Shown piece after piece: positions 56,312 to 64,000 of a DNA stretch of 64,000 bases. Made by a program: the position numbers and the translations under genes. Source of the stretch: Endozoicomonas sp. NE40 (GTDB lineage: Bacteria; Pseudomonadota; Gammaproteobacteria; Pseudomonadales; Endozoicomonadaceae). The notes below the pieces were generated by a model, which was not told the DNA's origin, did no database searches, and was given only the letters and a program-made list of their open reading frames with translations. The stretch is taken from positions 1,705,501 to 1,769,500 of the forward strand of contig NZ_JBEWTB010000002.1 in NCBI RefSeq assembly GCF_040549045.1, written 5' to 3'. Within the stretch, counting starts at the first letter, position 1. Each line of letters begins with the position of its first letter.

Positions 56312-58432
56312 TTAAACCCCGGTAATACGAATCAACAAGGAACTTTCCGGCTGTAAAACAGGCATCATTAATCCAACCTGTTCCAACAGCGCACCACTCA
56401 TGGTGAATGATTCTTTCATCCAGGGCGGACACTGCTTCATGTAAATATCCGTCGAGCTGTTTTCCAGCACTTCTACCCTGTAAGTCGTGTCAGAATTCAA
56501 ACCCGGTATTTTCAAAGGCGCAGCCAGCGCATATTCCGACATTTTGAATTGTGAATACATCAGCAGGGCTTCCTGCTGGTTCTCACTCACCACACCCCAT
56601 GCCTGGGTTTCCTTCACATCGGTGTCACAACGGAAATGCTGTCCCGTATGCAGAAGACCCCGGAAGGATTTATGCAGTTCAATGTATTTGGCAAAAGCCT
56701 GCTTCTCTTCTTCCGATGCGCTGGCAGGGTCCAGCTCAACCCCCATATGCCCAAACAGTGCCGTTATGCCGCGGAAATGACCGTTATGCTGACGCCCTGT
56801 GGTATGGCAAAGCTTCGCACCAATATGCGCACCGGTGATTTCCAGTGGGAAGAAGTAACTGGCACCACGCTGAATAGCCTGACGCTCCAGGGCATCGTTG
56901 CAGTCTGATGCCCAGAAACGATGAGTCCGACGCAGCACTTCATAATCCACACGACCACCGCCGCCTGAACAGGTTTCGATTTCCACCAGCGGGTGTTTTT
57001 CCCTGACAAAATCCACCAGACGGTAGTAAGCCTCTACCTGACCATGGAAGCCTGCCTTACCCTGATGGGTAGGCTGAACCAGTTCCCGGTTCATGTCCCA
57101 TTTGATGTAACGAATGTCGTATTCCGACAACAATGCGTCCAGTCGGCCAGCAATAAACTCAAAGGCTTCCGGAATTTGCAGGTTCAGCACATACTGATTG
57201 CGAATCGTCACCTGATCATAACCTTCGGTGTGCAGCATCCATTCAGGGTGCTCACGGTAGAGGTCAGAATCCGGGCTGATCATTTCCGGCTCAAACCACA
57301 GGCCAAACTCCATGCCATGCTGTTTGACGCAGTCAATAATCGGCTGCAAACCTTCAGGGTACTTGCCGGTATCCAGATACCAGTCGCCCAGTGCCGCATT
57401 GTCACCATGACGTCCACGGAACCAGCCATCATCAATGATAAACCGCTCAACCCCGATTTCAGCGGAAGCACTCACCATTTTCAGGATGTATTCCGGATCG
57501 TGATCAAAGTAAATGCCTTCCCAGGTGTTCAGGTGAACAGGGCGGACTTTTTCAGGCTCAGGGAACGAGACAATCTCGGACCGCACATGGCGATGGAAGT
57601 TCTGACTGATACCGTTCAGACCTTCACAGCTGAACGTACTGTAGAGGGTAGGTGTTGTATAACGTTCACCGCTGGCCAGAGTCATTTCACCCGGCATTAA
57701 CAGTTCGCCTGCCTGAAGATAACGACGTCCGTCGCTCATTGCCTCGGCATGGAAACGATGGTTACCACTCCAGCCAAGGTGGAAACCATAGACATTACCC
57801 GCTGTTTCACTGAAACCCGCATCACCGATCATCATGCCCGGGAAGTGTTCGTGAGAAGTACGCCCACGACGATTTTCCAGGGTAAAACCACCACGATCCA
57901 GCGTCTTTCTTTCAGCCTGGAACTCATGGGTCCAGCGTCCCTGAAAATACTGGATTTCACGGGCTGTTACCGGCAGAGCCAGCGTATTGGTCAGTTTCTG
58001 AAGCTGGTAAGGTGTGCTGCCTTCATTGGTCAGTTCCAGATGAGATTCCAGAACGTCTGTTGCCGTATTCAGTGTCAGATGGATAGACAGTTTCAGCTCA
58101 GCCCTTGGATCACGACAGGAAAACACGACACTGTTTTTCTGTTGCAGAGCTTCCTCAACCGTAAACTCTGGCGACCAGTTATTGCCCTGCCGACTGCCCT
58201 CAAGACCCGGAGAGGTAAACAGGCCACGGGCGTGTTCGGGGCACAGAGACAACACGGTATCCGTATCAATACGAGCCTGAGGCACCGGGCGGTGGTTACC
58301 GTGAAAATAACCTTCAAGATCAGTGCCTTCGGGCAGTTTTTTACCCCAGTACAACATCTCGGGCAAACGCTGGTCAGCCTTGATGAGTACGCTGGTCGTA
58401 TCGGTACTCAGATGGATCAATGGTTTAGTCAT
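56312..58432 (-). CDS. Alpha-galactosidase, GH36
   Basis: A 706-residue cytoplasmic alpha-galactosidase that hydrolyses melibiose/raffinose-type sugars. It has the GH36 N-terminal beta domain and a TIM barrel. Motifs are FIIDDGWFRGRHGDNAALGDW, FGLWFEPEMISPDSDLYREHPEW, the nucleophile Asp in IKWDMNRELVQP (about residues 467 to 478) and the acid/base Asp in RFWASDCNDALERQ (about residues 529 to 542). The length fits the AgaA/RafA group (about 710 to 730). No signal peptide is visible. It follows the MelB-like symporter gene by 68 bases, with a hairpin between them. Confidence 0.95.
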   Translation of the reverse strand: MTKPLIHLSTDTTSVLIKADQRLPEMLYWGKKLPEGTDLEGYFHGNHRPVPQARIDTDTVLSLCPEHARGLFTSPGLEGSRQGNNWSPEFTVEEALQQKNSVVFSCRDPRAELKLSIHLTLNTATDVLESHLELTNEGSTPYQLQKLTNTLALPVTAREIQYFQGRWTHEFQAERKTLDRGGFTLENRRGRTSHEHFPGMMIGDAGFSETAGNVYGFHLGWSGNHRFHAEAMSDGRRYLQAGELLMPGEMTLASGERYTTPTLYSTFSCEGLNGISQNFHRHVRSEIVSFPEPEKVRPVHLNTWEGIYFDHDPEYILKMVSASAEIGVERFIIDDGWFRGRHGDNAALGDWYLDTGKYPEGLQPIIDCVKQHGMEFGLWFEPEMISPDSDLYREHPEWMLHTEGYDQVTIRNQYVLNLQIPEAFEFIAGRLDALLSEYDIRYIKWDMNRELVQPTHQGKAGFHGQVEAYYRLVDFVREKHPLVEIETCSGGGGRVDYEVLRRTHRFWASDCNDALERQAIQRGASYFFPLEITGAHIGAKLCHTTGRQHNGHFRGITALFGHMGVELDPASASEEEKQAFAKYIELHKSFRGLLHTGQHFRCDTDVKETQAWGVVSENQQEALLMYSQFKMSEYALAAPLKIPGLNSDTTYRVEVLENSSTDIYMKQCPPWMKESFTMSGALLEQVGLMMPVLQPESSLLIRITGV

Positions 58433-58462
58433 AACGGCGGCGTATATAAAAAGTCAGTGAAA

Positions 58463-58494
58463 CGGGTGCTTCCCGACAGAGTGGGAAGCGCCCG
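58463..58494. other. Intercistronic hairpin between the MelB-like and alpha-galactosidase genes
   Basis: CGGGTGCTTCCC pairs with GGGAAGCGCCCG (one T-G pair) across eight bases. There is no T run on the minus strand. It probably stabilises or partly separates the two messages rather than ending transcription. Confidence 0.65.
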
Positions 58495-58500
58495 TGTTAA

Positions 58501-59868
58501 TCAGGCATAAGAGGCGTTTTTAAGGTCAGCGTCTTCCTCAAAACGCTTATCCAGACGATAGGTTTTCTTGTAAATCAGTGCACTCAGGGCCACCAGAATC
58601 GCTGGCACCAGCAGCATCAGAACTTTCAGACCCATAATGGTATCCGGTGTCTGAATTTCATTAGCAACATAGCCAACCAGTGTCAGACCGGAGCCAATCA
58701 GGAAGCCCGCCATGGCACCGGCTGCTTTTACCAACATGGTTTGAACCGAGAAAATAACGCTTTCACTGCGCATACCGGTCTTCTCTTCACCGTAGTCCAC
58801 CACATCAGCCAGCATGACAGTAGACAGACCGTTAAACAGACCATTACCAAACTTCATTGCCGCACCGGCGATACCCACCAGAATGGCATTCTGTGGAGCA
58901 ATCAGGCTGCCCATGTACAGAACCGCACAGCACAGAATCGGGAAACCGCAAGCCAGAGGCCACATGAAGCGACGGTTAACCACTTTGGAAATCCATGGGA
59001 AGAGGAAAATACCGGTAAATTCTGCAGCACCGGCCACCAGCATGAACATCGGGAACAGCGCTGGTTCACCAATAGCGTAAGAGAAGTAGTAGATACCAAA
59101 GCCGCCAATCAGCTGCATGGCAATATTAAACGACAGTACAAAACCAATCAGGGACTTCAGCTGATCGTTTTCACCGATAATCTTTTTAACATCACTGATC
59201 GTAAACTTCTCTTTGGCTACTTTGCCGCCGTCAGTCTTTTCCTTAACCCGGAAGAAAACCAGCAGGGCACTGGCAATAAACAGAACCGCAATGCAAATGC
59301 TCATCAGGAAGAAGCCGTGACCCTGATCACCACCACCCAGAACACCAACGGTATACAGACCATAGCCACCAACCAGCGTCCAGGCGATGCTGGCAAAAAT
59401 ACGGGGCCATACCACCAGATGTTCGCGCTCAGAGCGTTCAGAAGACAGGGAAGGAATAATGGACCAGTAAGGAATATCCATGATGGTGTACGTTACACCC
59501 CAGAGGATATAGGTCAGCGTCGCATAAATGTAAACAAAGGTTCCGTCATAACGATGCGCACTGAACAGCATGATCAGCACGACTGCATTAATCAGTGTAC
59601 CAATCAATACCCAGGGGCGGAACTTGCCAAAACGGGAACGGGTATTATCGACAATCATCCCCATCAGAGGGTCGGTGAATGCATCAACAACCCTGGCGAC
59701 CAGAAACAATGTACCCACAAACGCCGCCGATAGACCAACGACATCGGTGTAATAAAACATCAAAAAGATATAAATGGGTGCACAACCAAAGTCCTTACCC
59801 AGAGCTCCCAGCCCGTAAGAAAATTTGGTGCCCAGCGAGATATGCTGGTTTTCAGCGTGCGTACTCAT
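58501..59868 (-). CDS. MelB-like sugar:cation symporter (GPH family)
   Basis: A 455-residue membrane transporter with twelve probable membrane segments. The N-terminal block KFSYGLGALGKDFGCAPIYIFLMFYYTDVVGLSAAFVGTLFLVARVVDAFTDPLMGMIVDNTRSRFGKFRPW is characteristic of GPH symporters; the DAFTDP Asp residues contribute to the cation site. Further family segments are YTIMDIPYWSIIPSL and MLADVVDYGEEKTGMRSESVIFSVQ. I chose the ATG at 59868 (MSTHAENQHISLGTK), preceded by ACGGGTA; an upstream in-frame start at 59919 adds 17 residues. It lies between lacZ and the alpha-galactosidase in the same direction, so it may take up lactose and melibiose-type sugars. Confidence 0.92.
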   Translation of the reverse strand: MSTHAENQHISLGTKFSYGLGALGKDFGCAPIYIFLMFYYTDVVGLSAAFVGTLFLVARVVDAFTDPLMGMIVDNTRSRFGKFRPWVLIGTLINAVVLIMLFSAHRYDGTFVYIYATLTYILWGVTYTIMDIPYWSIIPSLSSERSEREHLVVWPRIFASIAWTLVGGYGLYTVGVLGGGDQGHGFFLMSICIAVLFIASALLVFFRVKEKTDGGKVAKEKFTISDVKKIIGENDQLKSLIGFVLSFNIAMQLIGGFGIYYFSYAIGEPALFPMFMLVAGAAEFTGIFLFPWISKVVNRRFMWPLACGFPILCCAVLYMGSLIAPQNAILVGIAGAAMKFGNGLFNGLSTVMLADVVDYGEEKTGMRSESVIFSVQTMLVKAAGAMAGFLIGSGLTLVGYVANEIQTPDTIMGLKVLMLLVPAILVALSALIYKKTYRLDKRFEEDADLKNASYA

Positions 59869-59948
59869 TACCCGTTTTACCCCCAAAAAAAGTGATAAGT
59901 AACCTTCAACTTTCACCACACAACTGGTGAAAAAAGAATTCTTTGATC

Positions 59949-59996
59949 GCGACTTTAAATAGCGACTTTAAATAGCAACTGTAGATAGCGACCGGG
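59949..59996. repeat. 13-bp tandem repeats between lacZ and the symporter gene
   Basis: GCGACTTTAAATA is repeated perfectly (59949 to 59961, 59962 to 59974), followed by a diverged third copy (GCAACTGTAGATA) and the start of a fourth. No function is evident. Confidence 0.75.
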
Positions 59997-60031
59997 AATC
60001 ACCAAAAACGGTGACCCCGATCCCACACAAC

Positions 60032-63000
60032 TCAGGACAATTCAAACTGCCATTGATAGAAAGAGTCTTTCAGCTGGTATTCAGGACGAATGCTCGGTGA
60101 CCAGGAATCATCACCACCAATCCCCATGTGAAAACCATCCAGATAAACAAACAACCCTTCACACTCTTCCAGTTCATTGGTGTGCAGCGCTTTCGCCAGT
60201 TGCGCCTGACCATAAGGGCTGACACTGAACTGAAAGTCACCTTTCACCGTTGCACCGCCGAGCGATAAGTGACGTGTATCGCAACGAAGACCATTCTCGC
60301 TCGGGAAAATATACGGCGTGTGCATGGCAGCAGGTGTTTCTGACCAGACACCAAAGTCTGCACTCAGCTTACGGTCCGGGTAGTTCTCGTGAGGACCACG
60401 CCCCTGCCAGGTCACTGTGTCGGGCTTCTGCTTCAGGCGCAGGCTGGCTCCGACCCGTGGCACAGGCGGTAAAGATGGATCAAGCTGAACGTCAACGGCA
60501 ATGATGGCTTCGCCATCAACCGTGAACTGATAAGTCCATGACGTTTTGATAATCGGGTGCTTCGCCTGCTCATCGGCAAAGTATTCATGATGGGCAGTCA
60601 CTGTTCCCCGTTCATGGTCACAGTGAGTCTCAACACACCGATGCACCAGGTTAAACAGGCCGGCTCTCTGCCAGCGTGCCATCCAGGCATTCGGGTCCGG
60701 CCGGTCCACTTCACTGACACCAATATCGTTATCCAGTGGTGCTCGGAAGAAGTTATCCTGCACAGGCGCAAGCAGTTGCTCTTCGTGGTTTTTAATCCAG
60801 CTGTTCAACTGACCTGTCGTCTTGTTCAACAGCCACTGGCTGTTGCCAGCCGTAATGGAATAATCGGTTTCGGACTCAGCAATCACGGCTGATTCTCTAC
60901 GGACATCCATACGATTAACAGTCAGTGATTCACGCAGCATGAATTGCTGACGAGCGATTTCATGACCTGCTTCTGACCACGCCGTTGCTTCGGTTTGAGT
61001 AATGACTACGTTCAGACGTGGCAGAGCCCCGGTCACATTGTCAGGAGTCTCGATACTGATCTGCTGACGTTGACCCGGCGCAATGTCCAGTACGGTCTCA
61101 CCGCTGGCTAACCGTTCTTCTCCGGCAATCAGCTCCCAGCTCAACCGATGATTGTCTGTTCCGACAAAGCAGTACTCACTGACGATATCCAGTGTAAGAC
61201 TGTCGTCTTCTGTTAGTTCAAAAGTGAAAGGCTGCTGCGCCCGTTTCGCTTCATAAAGGGTCGGATGAGGCGTTTTATCCGGGAATACCAGACCATTAAT
61301 GCAGAACTGCCGATCGTTGATTTCATCGCCAAAGTCACCGCCATAAGCCCAATAGTGCTTGCCATTGTCATCGTATTTATCCAGCCCCTGATCAACCCAG
61401 TCCCAGATAAATCCACCCTGCAACCGATCATGTTTGCGGAACGCTTCCCAGTATTCGGCAAAGCCACCCAGACTGTTACCCATGGCATGAGCGTATTCGC
61501 ACAAAATTATCGGACGGTTTTCGTTGGCTAACCCGACCCACTTGTTCAACGCCCACTTCGGTTCGTCATAGCACGGCTGGGGGAGATCCTGATCAGTACG
61601 GGCATACATTGGGCAGATGATGTCTGTTGCTGCGGTATTGGAACCGCCACCTTCATACTGCACCGGACGGGAAGGGTCAGTCCGTTTGATCCACTGGTAC
61701 ATAGCATCATGGGCTGCACCGTAACCGGACTCATTGCCCAGTGACCAGATAATAATGGACGGATGGTTGAAGTCCCGCGCCACCATTCGGGTTGTGCGCT
61801 CCATAAATGCACTCAACCAGCGAGGATCATCGGCCAGCTTACCCATTGGGTTCATGCCGTGGGTTTCAATGTTGGCTTCATCGACTACATATAAACCCAA
61901 CTCGTCGCATAATTCATAAAATGCTGGCTGGTGAGGGTAGTGAGAACAGCGCACGGCATTGAAGTTACTCTGCTTGATCAGCAGCAGATGCTCCCTGACA
62001 TCGTCAACGGTTTCAAAGTGGCCGGTGGCAGGGTTGTGTTCGTGCTTGTTAACACCACGGATCATCAGTGGTGAGCCGTTCAGGGTTAACAAGCCATTTT
62101 TAATTTCAACTTTACGGAAACCGACATTGTAAGCTTCTGTTTCAAACGCTTTACCGCTGGCATCGACCAGGGTAACGGTCAGACGATACAGGTTAGGCTC
62201 TTCAGCGCTCCATAATGTTGGAGAAGCAATATCAACGTCGATAATGCAGCGATCATCGTACCCGCCTTTTTCATCAACCGGGCCGGTTCCTACTGGCTGG
62301 GTCTTTGTGCAAACGACGGTTTGCCCCGAATAGAGCGTGGTTCGAACAGACAGGTCTTCACTCTGACAGGTATCAACGACAATGTTCAGAGAACCGTGTT
62401 CATAGCCGTGATCCAGATCCGGTGTGATACGCACATCGGTGATATGGCTGGCAGGCTTGTTCAGCAGGGTCACAGAGCGATAAATACCACTGAGCCACCA
62501 CATATCCTGGTCTTCCAGATAGCTGCCATCGGACCAGCGAATCACCATAACGCACAGGCGGTTTTCTCCGGGCTGCAGATAAGACGACAGATCAAATGCA
62601 GCAGGCAGACGGCTGTCCTGCGAGTAACCCACCATCGCACCATTGCACCAGAGATAAAAGGCACTGTTTACCCCGTCAAAAATAATGCGGGTCTGGCTAT
62701 TGGCTTCCCAGTTTTCTGGTAACTGGAAAGTCGTTGAGTAACAACCGGTTGGGTTTTCCTCAGGAACAAAGGGAGGCTTGCACGGGAATGGGTATTTAAC
62801 GTTGGTGTAAATGGGTTTGTCATGACCCTGGGTCTGCCAGTTGCCGGGAACCTTTATGGTGCCTGACTCTGCAATACCCTTTTCAGGAAAACTGGCAGGC
62901 ACGGCTTCCGGTGAAGGAAATAAGCCAAAGCTCCAGTCACCATCCAAAGAGATTTTTCTGTCACTGGACACACCATTTAATGCAGAAGTTTCTGATGACC

Positions 63001-63085
63001 AGCTTTGCAATGGTGAATGCGCTTTCAAGCGATTCCAAGAGGTTATTTCTGGATTTTCCCAATCCCGGCGAATCAACAAACTCAT
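60032..63085 (-). CDS. lacZ: Beta-galactosidase, GH2 (LacZ family)
   Basis: A 1017-residue cytoplasmic enzyme, close in length to E. coli LacZ (1023). It has the five-domain plan. The acid/base motif is IIWSLGNESGYGAAHDAM and the nucleophile motif is PIILCEYAHAMGNSLGGFAEYWE, both complete. Other conserved blocks are IKVPGNWQTQGHDKPIYTNVKYPF, MIRGVNKHEHNP and GGFIWDWVDQGLDKYDDNGKHYWAYGGDFGD. The C-terminal beta domain ends GMHMG-like (DGFHMGIGGDDSWSPSI). It is the first gene of the leftward galactoside block. The region upstream carries three LacI-type palindromes, with one only 26 bases from the start codon. Confidence 0.96.
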   Translation of the reverse strand: MSLLIRRDWENPEITSWNRLKAHSPLQSWSSETSALNGVSSDRKISLDGDWSFGLFPSPEAVPASFPEKGIAESGTIKVPGNWQTQGHDKPIYTNVKYPFPCKPPFVPEENPTGCYSTTFQLPENWEANSQTRIIFDGVNSAFYLWCNGAMVGYSQDSRLPAAFDLSSYLQPGENRLCVMVIRWSDGSYLEDQDMWWLSGIYRSVTLLNKPASHITDVRITPDLDHGYEHGSLNIVVDTCQSEDLSVRTTLYSGQTVVCTKTQPVGTGPVDEKGGYDDRCIIDVDIASPTLWSAEEPNLYRLTVTLVDASGKAFETEAYNVGFRKVEIKNGLLTLNGSPLMIRGVNKHEHNPATGHFETVDDVREHLLLIKQSNFNAVRCSHYPHQPAFYELCDELGLYVVDEANIETHGMNPMGKLADDPRWLSAFMERTTRMVARDFNHPSIIIWSLGNESGYGAAHDAMYQWIKRTDPSRPVQYEGGGSNTAATDIICPMYARTDQDLPQPCYDEPKWALNKWVGLANENRPIILCEYAHAMGNSLGGFAEYWEAFRKHDRLQGGFIWDWVDQGLDKYDDNGKHYWAYGGDFGDEINDRQFCINGLVFPDKTPHPTLYEAKRAQQPFTFELTEDDSLTLDIVSEYCFVGTDNHRLSWELIAGEERLASGETVLDIAPGQRQQISIETPDNVTGALPRLNVVITQTEATAWSEAGHEIARQQFMLRESLTVNRMDVRRESAVIAESETDYSITAGNSQWLLNKTTGQLNSWIKNHEEQLLAPVQDNFFRAPLDNDIGVSEVDRPDPNAWMARWQRAGLFNLVHRCVETHCDHERGTVTAHHEYFADEQAKHPIIKTSWTYQFTVDGEAIIAVDVQLDPSLPPVPRVGASLRLKQKPDTVTWQGRGPHENYPDRKLSADFGVWSETPAAMHTPYIFPSENGLRCDTRHLSLGGATVKGDFQFSVSPYGQAQLAKALHTNELEECEGLFVYLDGFHMGIGGDDSWSPSIRPEYQLKDSFYQWQFELS

Positions 63086-63110
63086 TATTTACTCTGTAAT
63101 CAGTCGCTTT

Positions 63111-63123
63111 ATGTAACGTTACA
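63111..63123. promoter_or_regulatory. LacI-type operator near lacZ
   Basis: ATGTAACGTTACA contains the perfect 12-base palindrome TGTAACGTTACA with central CG, the usual form for LacI/GalR regulators. It lies 26 bases upstream of the lacZ start. Confidence 0.65.
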
Positions 63124-63271
63124 CTCAACCTAACGGGAGCAATTTGACGAAAATTACTTCAGCCCAATGCAACCGCACTGCGCAGACCCGACCACTTCAG
63201 TGCCGCTCATACGTTTTCAAAAGCGATCATAAGCACAACCGCAAACGAACATACTGACACAGATCAATCCC

Positions 63272-63286
63272 ATGTAACGATTACAT
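63272..63286. promoter_or_regulatory. LacI-type operator 1 of the regulator side
   Basis: ATGTAACGATTACAT is an inverted repeat (ATGTAA/TTACAT) around CGA. An identical copy lies at 63335 to 63349, exactly 63 bases away (about six helical turns). Confidence 0.7.
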
Positions 63287-63322
63287 TGAAAAAGTAAAGA
63301 AACCTCAAAAGTCTTAATTTCA

Positions 63323-63349
63323 TTGACAATAGGGATGTAACGATTACAT
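63323..63349 (+). promoter_or_regulatory. Candidate promoter with LacI-type operator 2
   Basis: A consensus -35 TTGACA (63323 to 63328) is followed by the operator ATGTAACGATTACAT at 63335 to 63349, which would cover the spacer and -10. The -10 itself is weak (TACATA or ACATAC). It probably drives the regulator gene at 63584 and is autoregulated. The remaining leader to 63583 shows no other gene. Confidence 0.55.
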
Positions 63350-63583
63350 ACAGACTCTAAGATGGGCTACACAGGCTGAACCAGCCTGACCTGGAGGATT
63401 AACATTCTTTCTCAAACCGGATGACCTGCGGTCATGTTGAAAAAGCTGTCGTTTTAATAACGAGCACTGGTTTGCAACCGAATACTTCAGAGGGTATAAA
63501 ACACCGGCTCGGGAAAAGCACGGGCCTTTCTATCGGATTGGCTGATAAGTGCTGGCCGAAAAACGAATAGTTAATGGAAAAGT

Positions 63584-64000
63584 ATGGTTTCGATAAAGGA
63601 TGTTGCCAGAGAGGCGAATGTGTCTACGGCAACCGTATCAAGGGTTATCAATCGCCAGTCGAATACAAGCAGTGCAGTGACCACTGCCGTTCATCAGGCT
63701 ATCGCCAAACTGGGTTACAAAACCAGTAGCAATAAACATTCAGCAGGCCTGATTGGTGTCATGGTTTCTGATGTATCGGAACCTTTTTTTGGCCAGATAA
63801 TCAAGGGGGTAGAAAATGTTGCCCGCCAAAACGACAAACGTCTTCTCGTTCTGAGTAGTCAGTACAGTGCCGACACTGAGCGCCAGACCATAAAGCAGTT
63901 ACTGAATCACTGTGATCATGCCATTGTCCACACTAAATGGCTGACGGATGACGAGCTAATTGAATACGCCCGCCAGATGCCGGGGCTTATCTTGATTAAC
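63584..64000 (+). CDS. LacI/GalR-family transcriptional regulator (partial)
   Basis: The first 139 codons of a LacI-family regulator, open to the right edge. The helix-turn-helix and hinge region is VSIKDVAREANVSTATVSRVIN followed by AVHQAIAKLGY. The periplasmic-binding-protein-like core begins with SAGLIGVMVSDVSEPFFGQIIKGVENVARQNDKRLLVL. The ATG follows a weak GGAAAAG. It is divergent from lacZ, with three palindromes in between, so it is the likely regulator of the galactoside block. The exact inducer is unknown; GalR/GalS-like sensing of galactose is possible. Confidence 0.92.
   Translation, partial: MVSIKDVAREANVSTATVSRVINRQSNTSSAVTTAVHQAIAKLGYKTSSNKHSAGLIGVMVSDVSEPFFGQIIKGVENVARQNDKRLLVLSSQYSADTERQTIKQLLNHCDHAIVHTKWLTDDELIEYARQMPGLILIN

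Noticed and set aside
56993..58510. Two plus-strand frames of 235 and 253 codons opposite the alpha-galactosidase
   Set aside because: Antisense shadows of a complete GH36 gene; no ribosome site or known domain.
58741..59733. 330-codon plus-strand frame opposite the MelB-like gene
   Set aside because: The opposite strand encodes a clear transporter; the frame is rich in Asn, His and Gln as expected for antisense of hydrophobic codons and has no motif.

Overview
The window looks like chromosome of a marine gammaproteobacterium of the Oceanospirillales type. An Endozoicomonas-like animal symbiont is my best guess, inferred from a complete gsp type II secretion operon, a gammaproteobacterial tmRNA, xseB-ispA-dxs, a galactoside/glycan-degrading gene set and many small repeat elements. 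The genus is an inference, not something read directly from a marker gene.

Region 1 (1 to about 22.49 kb) is most of a lambda-like prophage whose left end lies outside the window. Reading leftward from a cro/cI switch at 12.3 kb are a KilA-N antirepressor, O- and P-like replication genes, a VRR-NUC nuclease, a candidate Q-type regulator, a self-contained cargo cassette (XRE-ImmA protein plus a 210-residue partner, with its own promoter and terminator), a phage tRNA with anticodon CAT, lysis genes, terminase subunits, a gpW-like joining protein and the portal. Reading rightward from cI are small early genes, a DEDD exonuclease, a DUF2303 protein, excisionase and integrase, then accessory genes: a lipoprotein, a C5 methyltransferase and a CoiA-like gene. 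The CoiA-like gene is wrecked by a nonsense codon, an ISKra4-like insertion with an exact 9-bp target duplication, and probably a frameshift. The right end is a 30-bp copy of the 3' end of tmRNA followed by a tmRNA-like terminator.

Region 2 (22.5 to 37.5 kb) carries a hypothetical membrane protein, an orphan GspM-like protein, a PagL-like lipid A deacylase, gspCDEFGHIJKLMN in one tightly overlapping operon, and an intact ssrA (tmRNA) gene with its own promoter and terminator.

Region 3 (37.5 to 49.7 kb) holds a DMT transporter, a secreted GH85 endo-beta-N-acetylglucosaminidase, a membrane-anchored methyltransferase, CstA, two AGCS amino-acid/sodium symporters, a stand-alone protein with two MshEN-type c-di-GMP motifs, xseB and ispA. 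Two copies of a structured IS200/IS605-like element without transposase (24.3 and 42.1 kb) and one MITE-like element (40.9 kb) sit between genes.

Region 4 (50 to 64 kb) holds dxs, two tandem paralogous envelope proteins of unknown function with acidic di-leucine-like tails, and a galactoside utilisation block: LamB-type porin, GH36 alpha-galactosidase, MelB-type symporter and GH2 beta-galactosidase on one strand, with a LacI-type regulator starting on the other strand at the right edge. Three LacI-type palindromes lie between lacZ and the regulator. Porin, symporter and two galactosidases together suggest use of alpha- and beta-galactosides, and with the GH85 enzyme possibly of host glycans.
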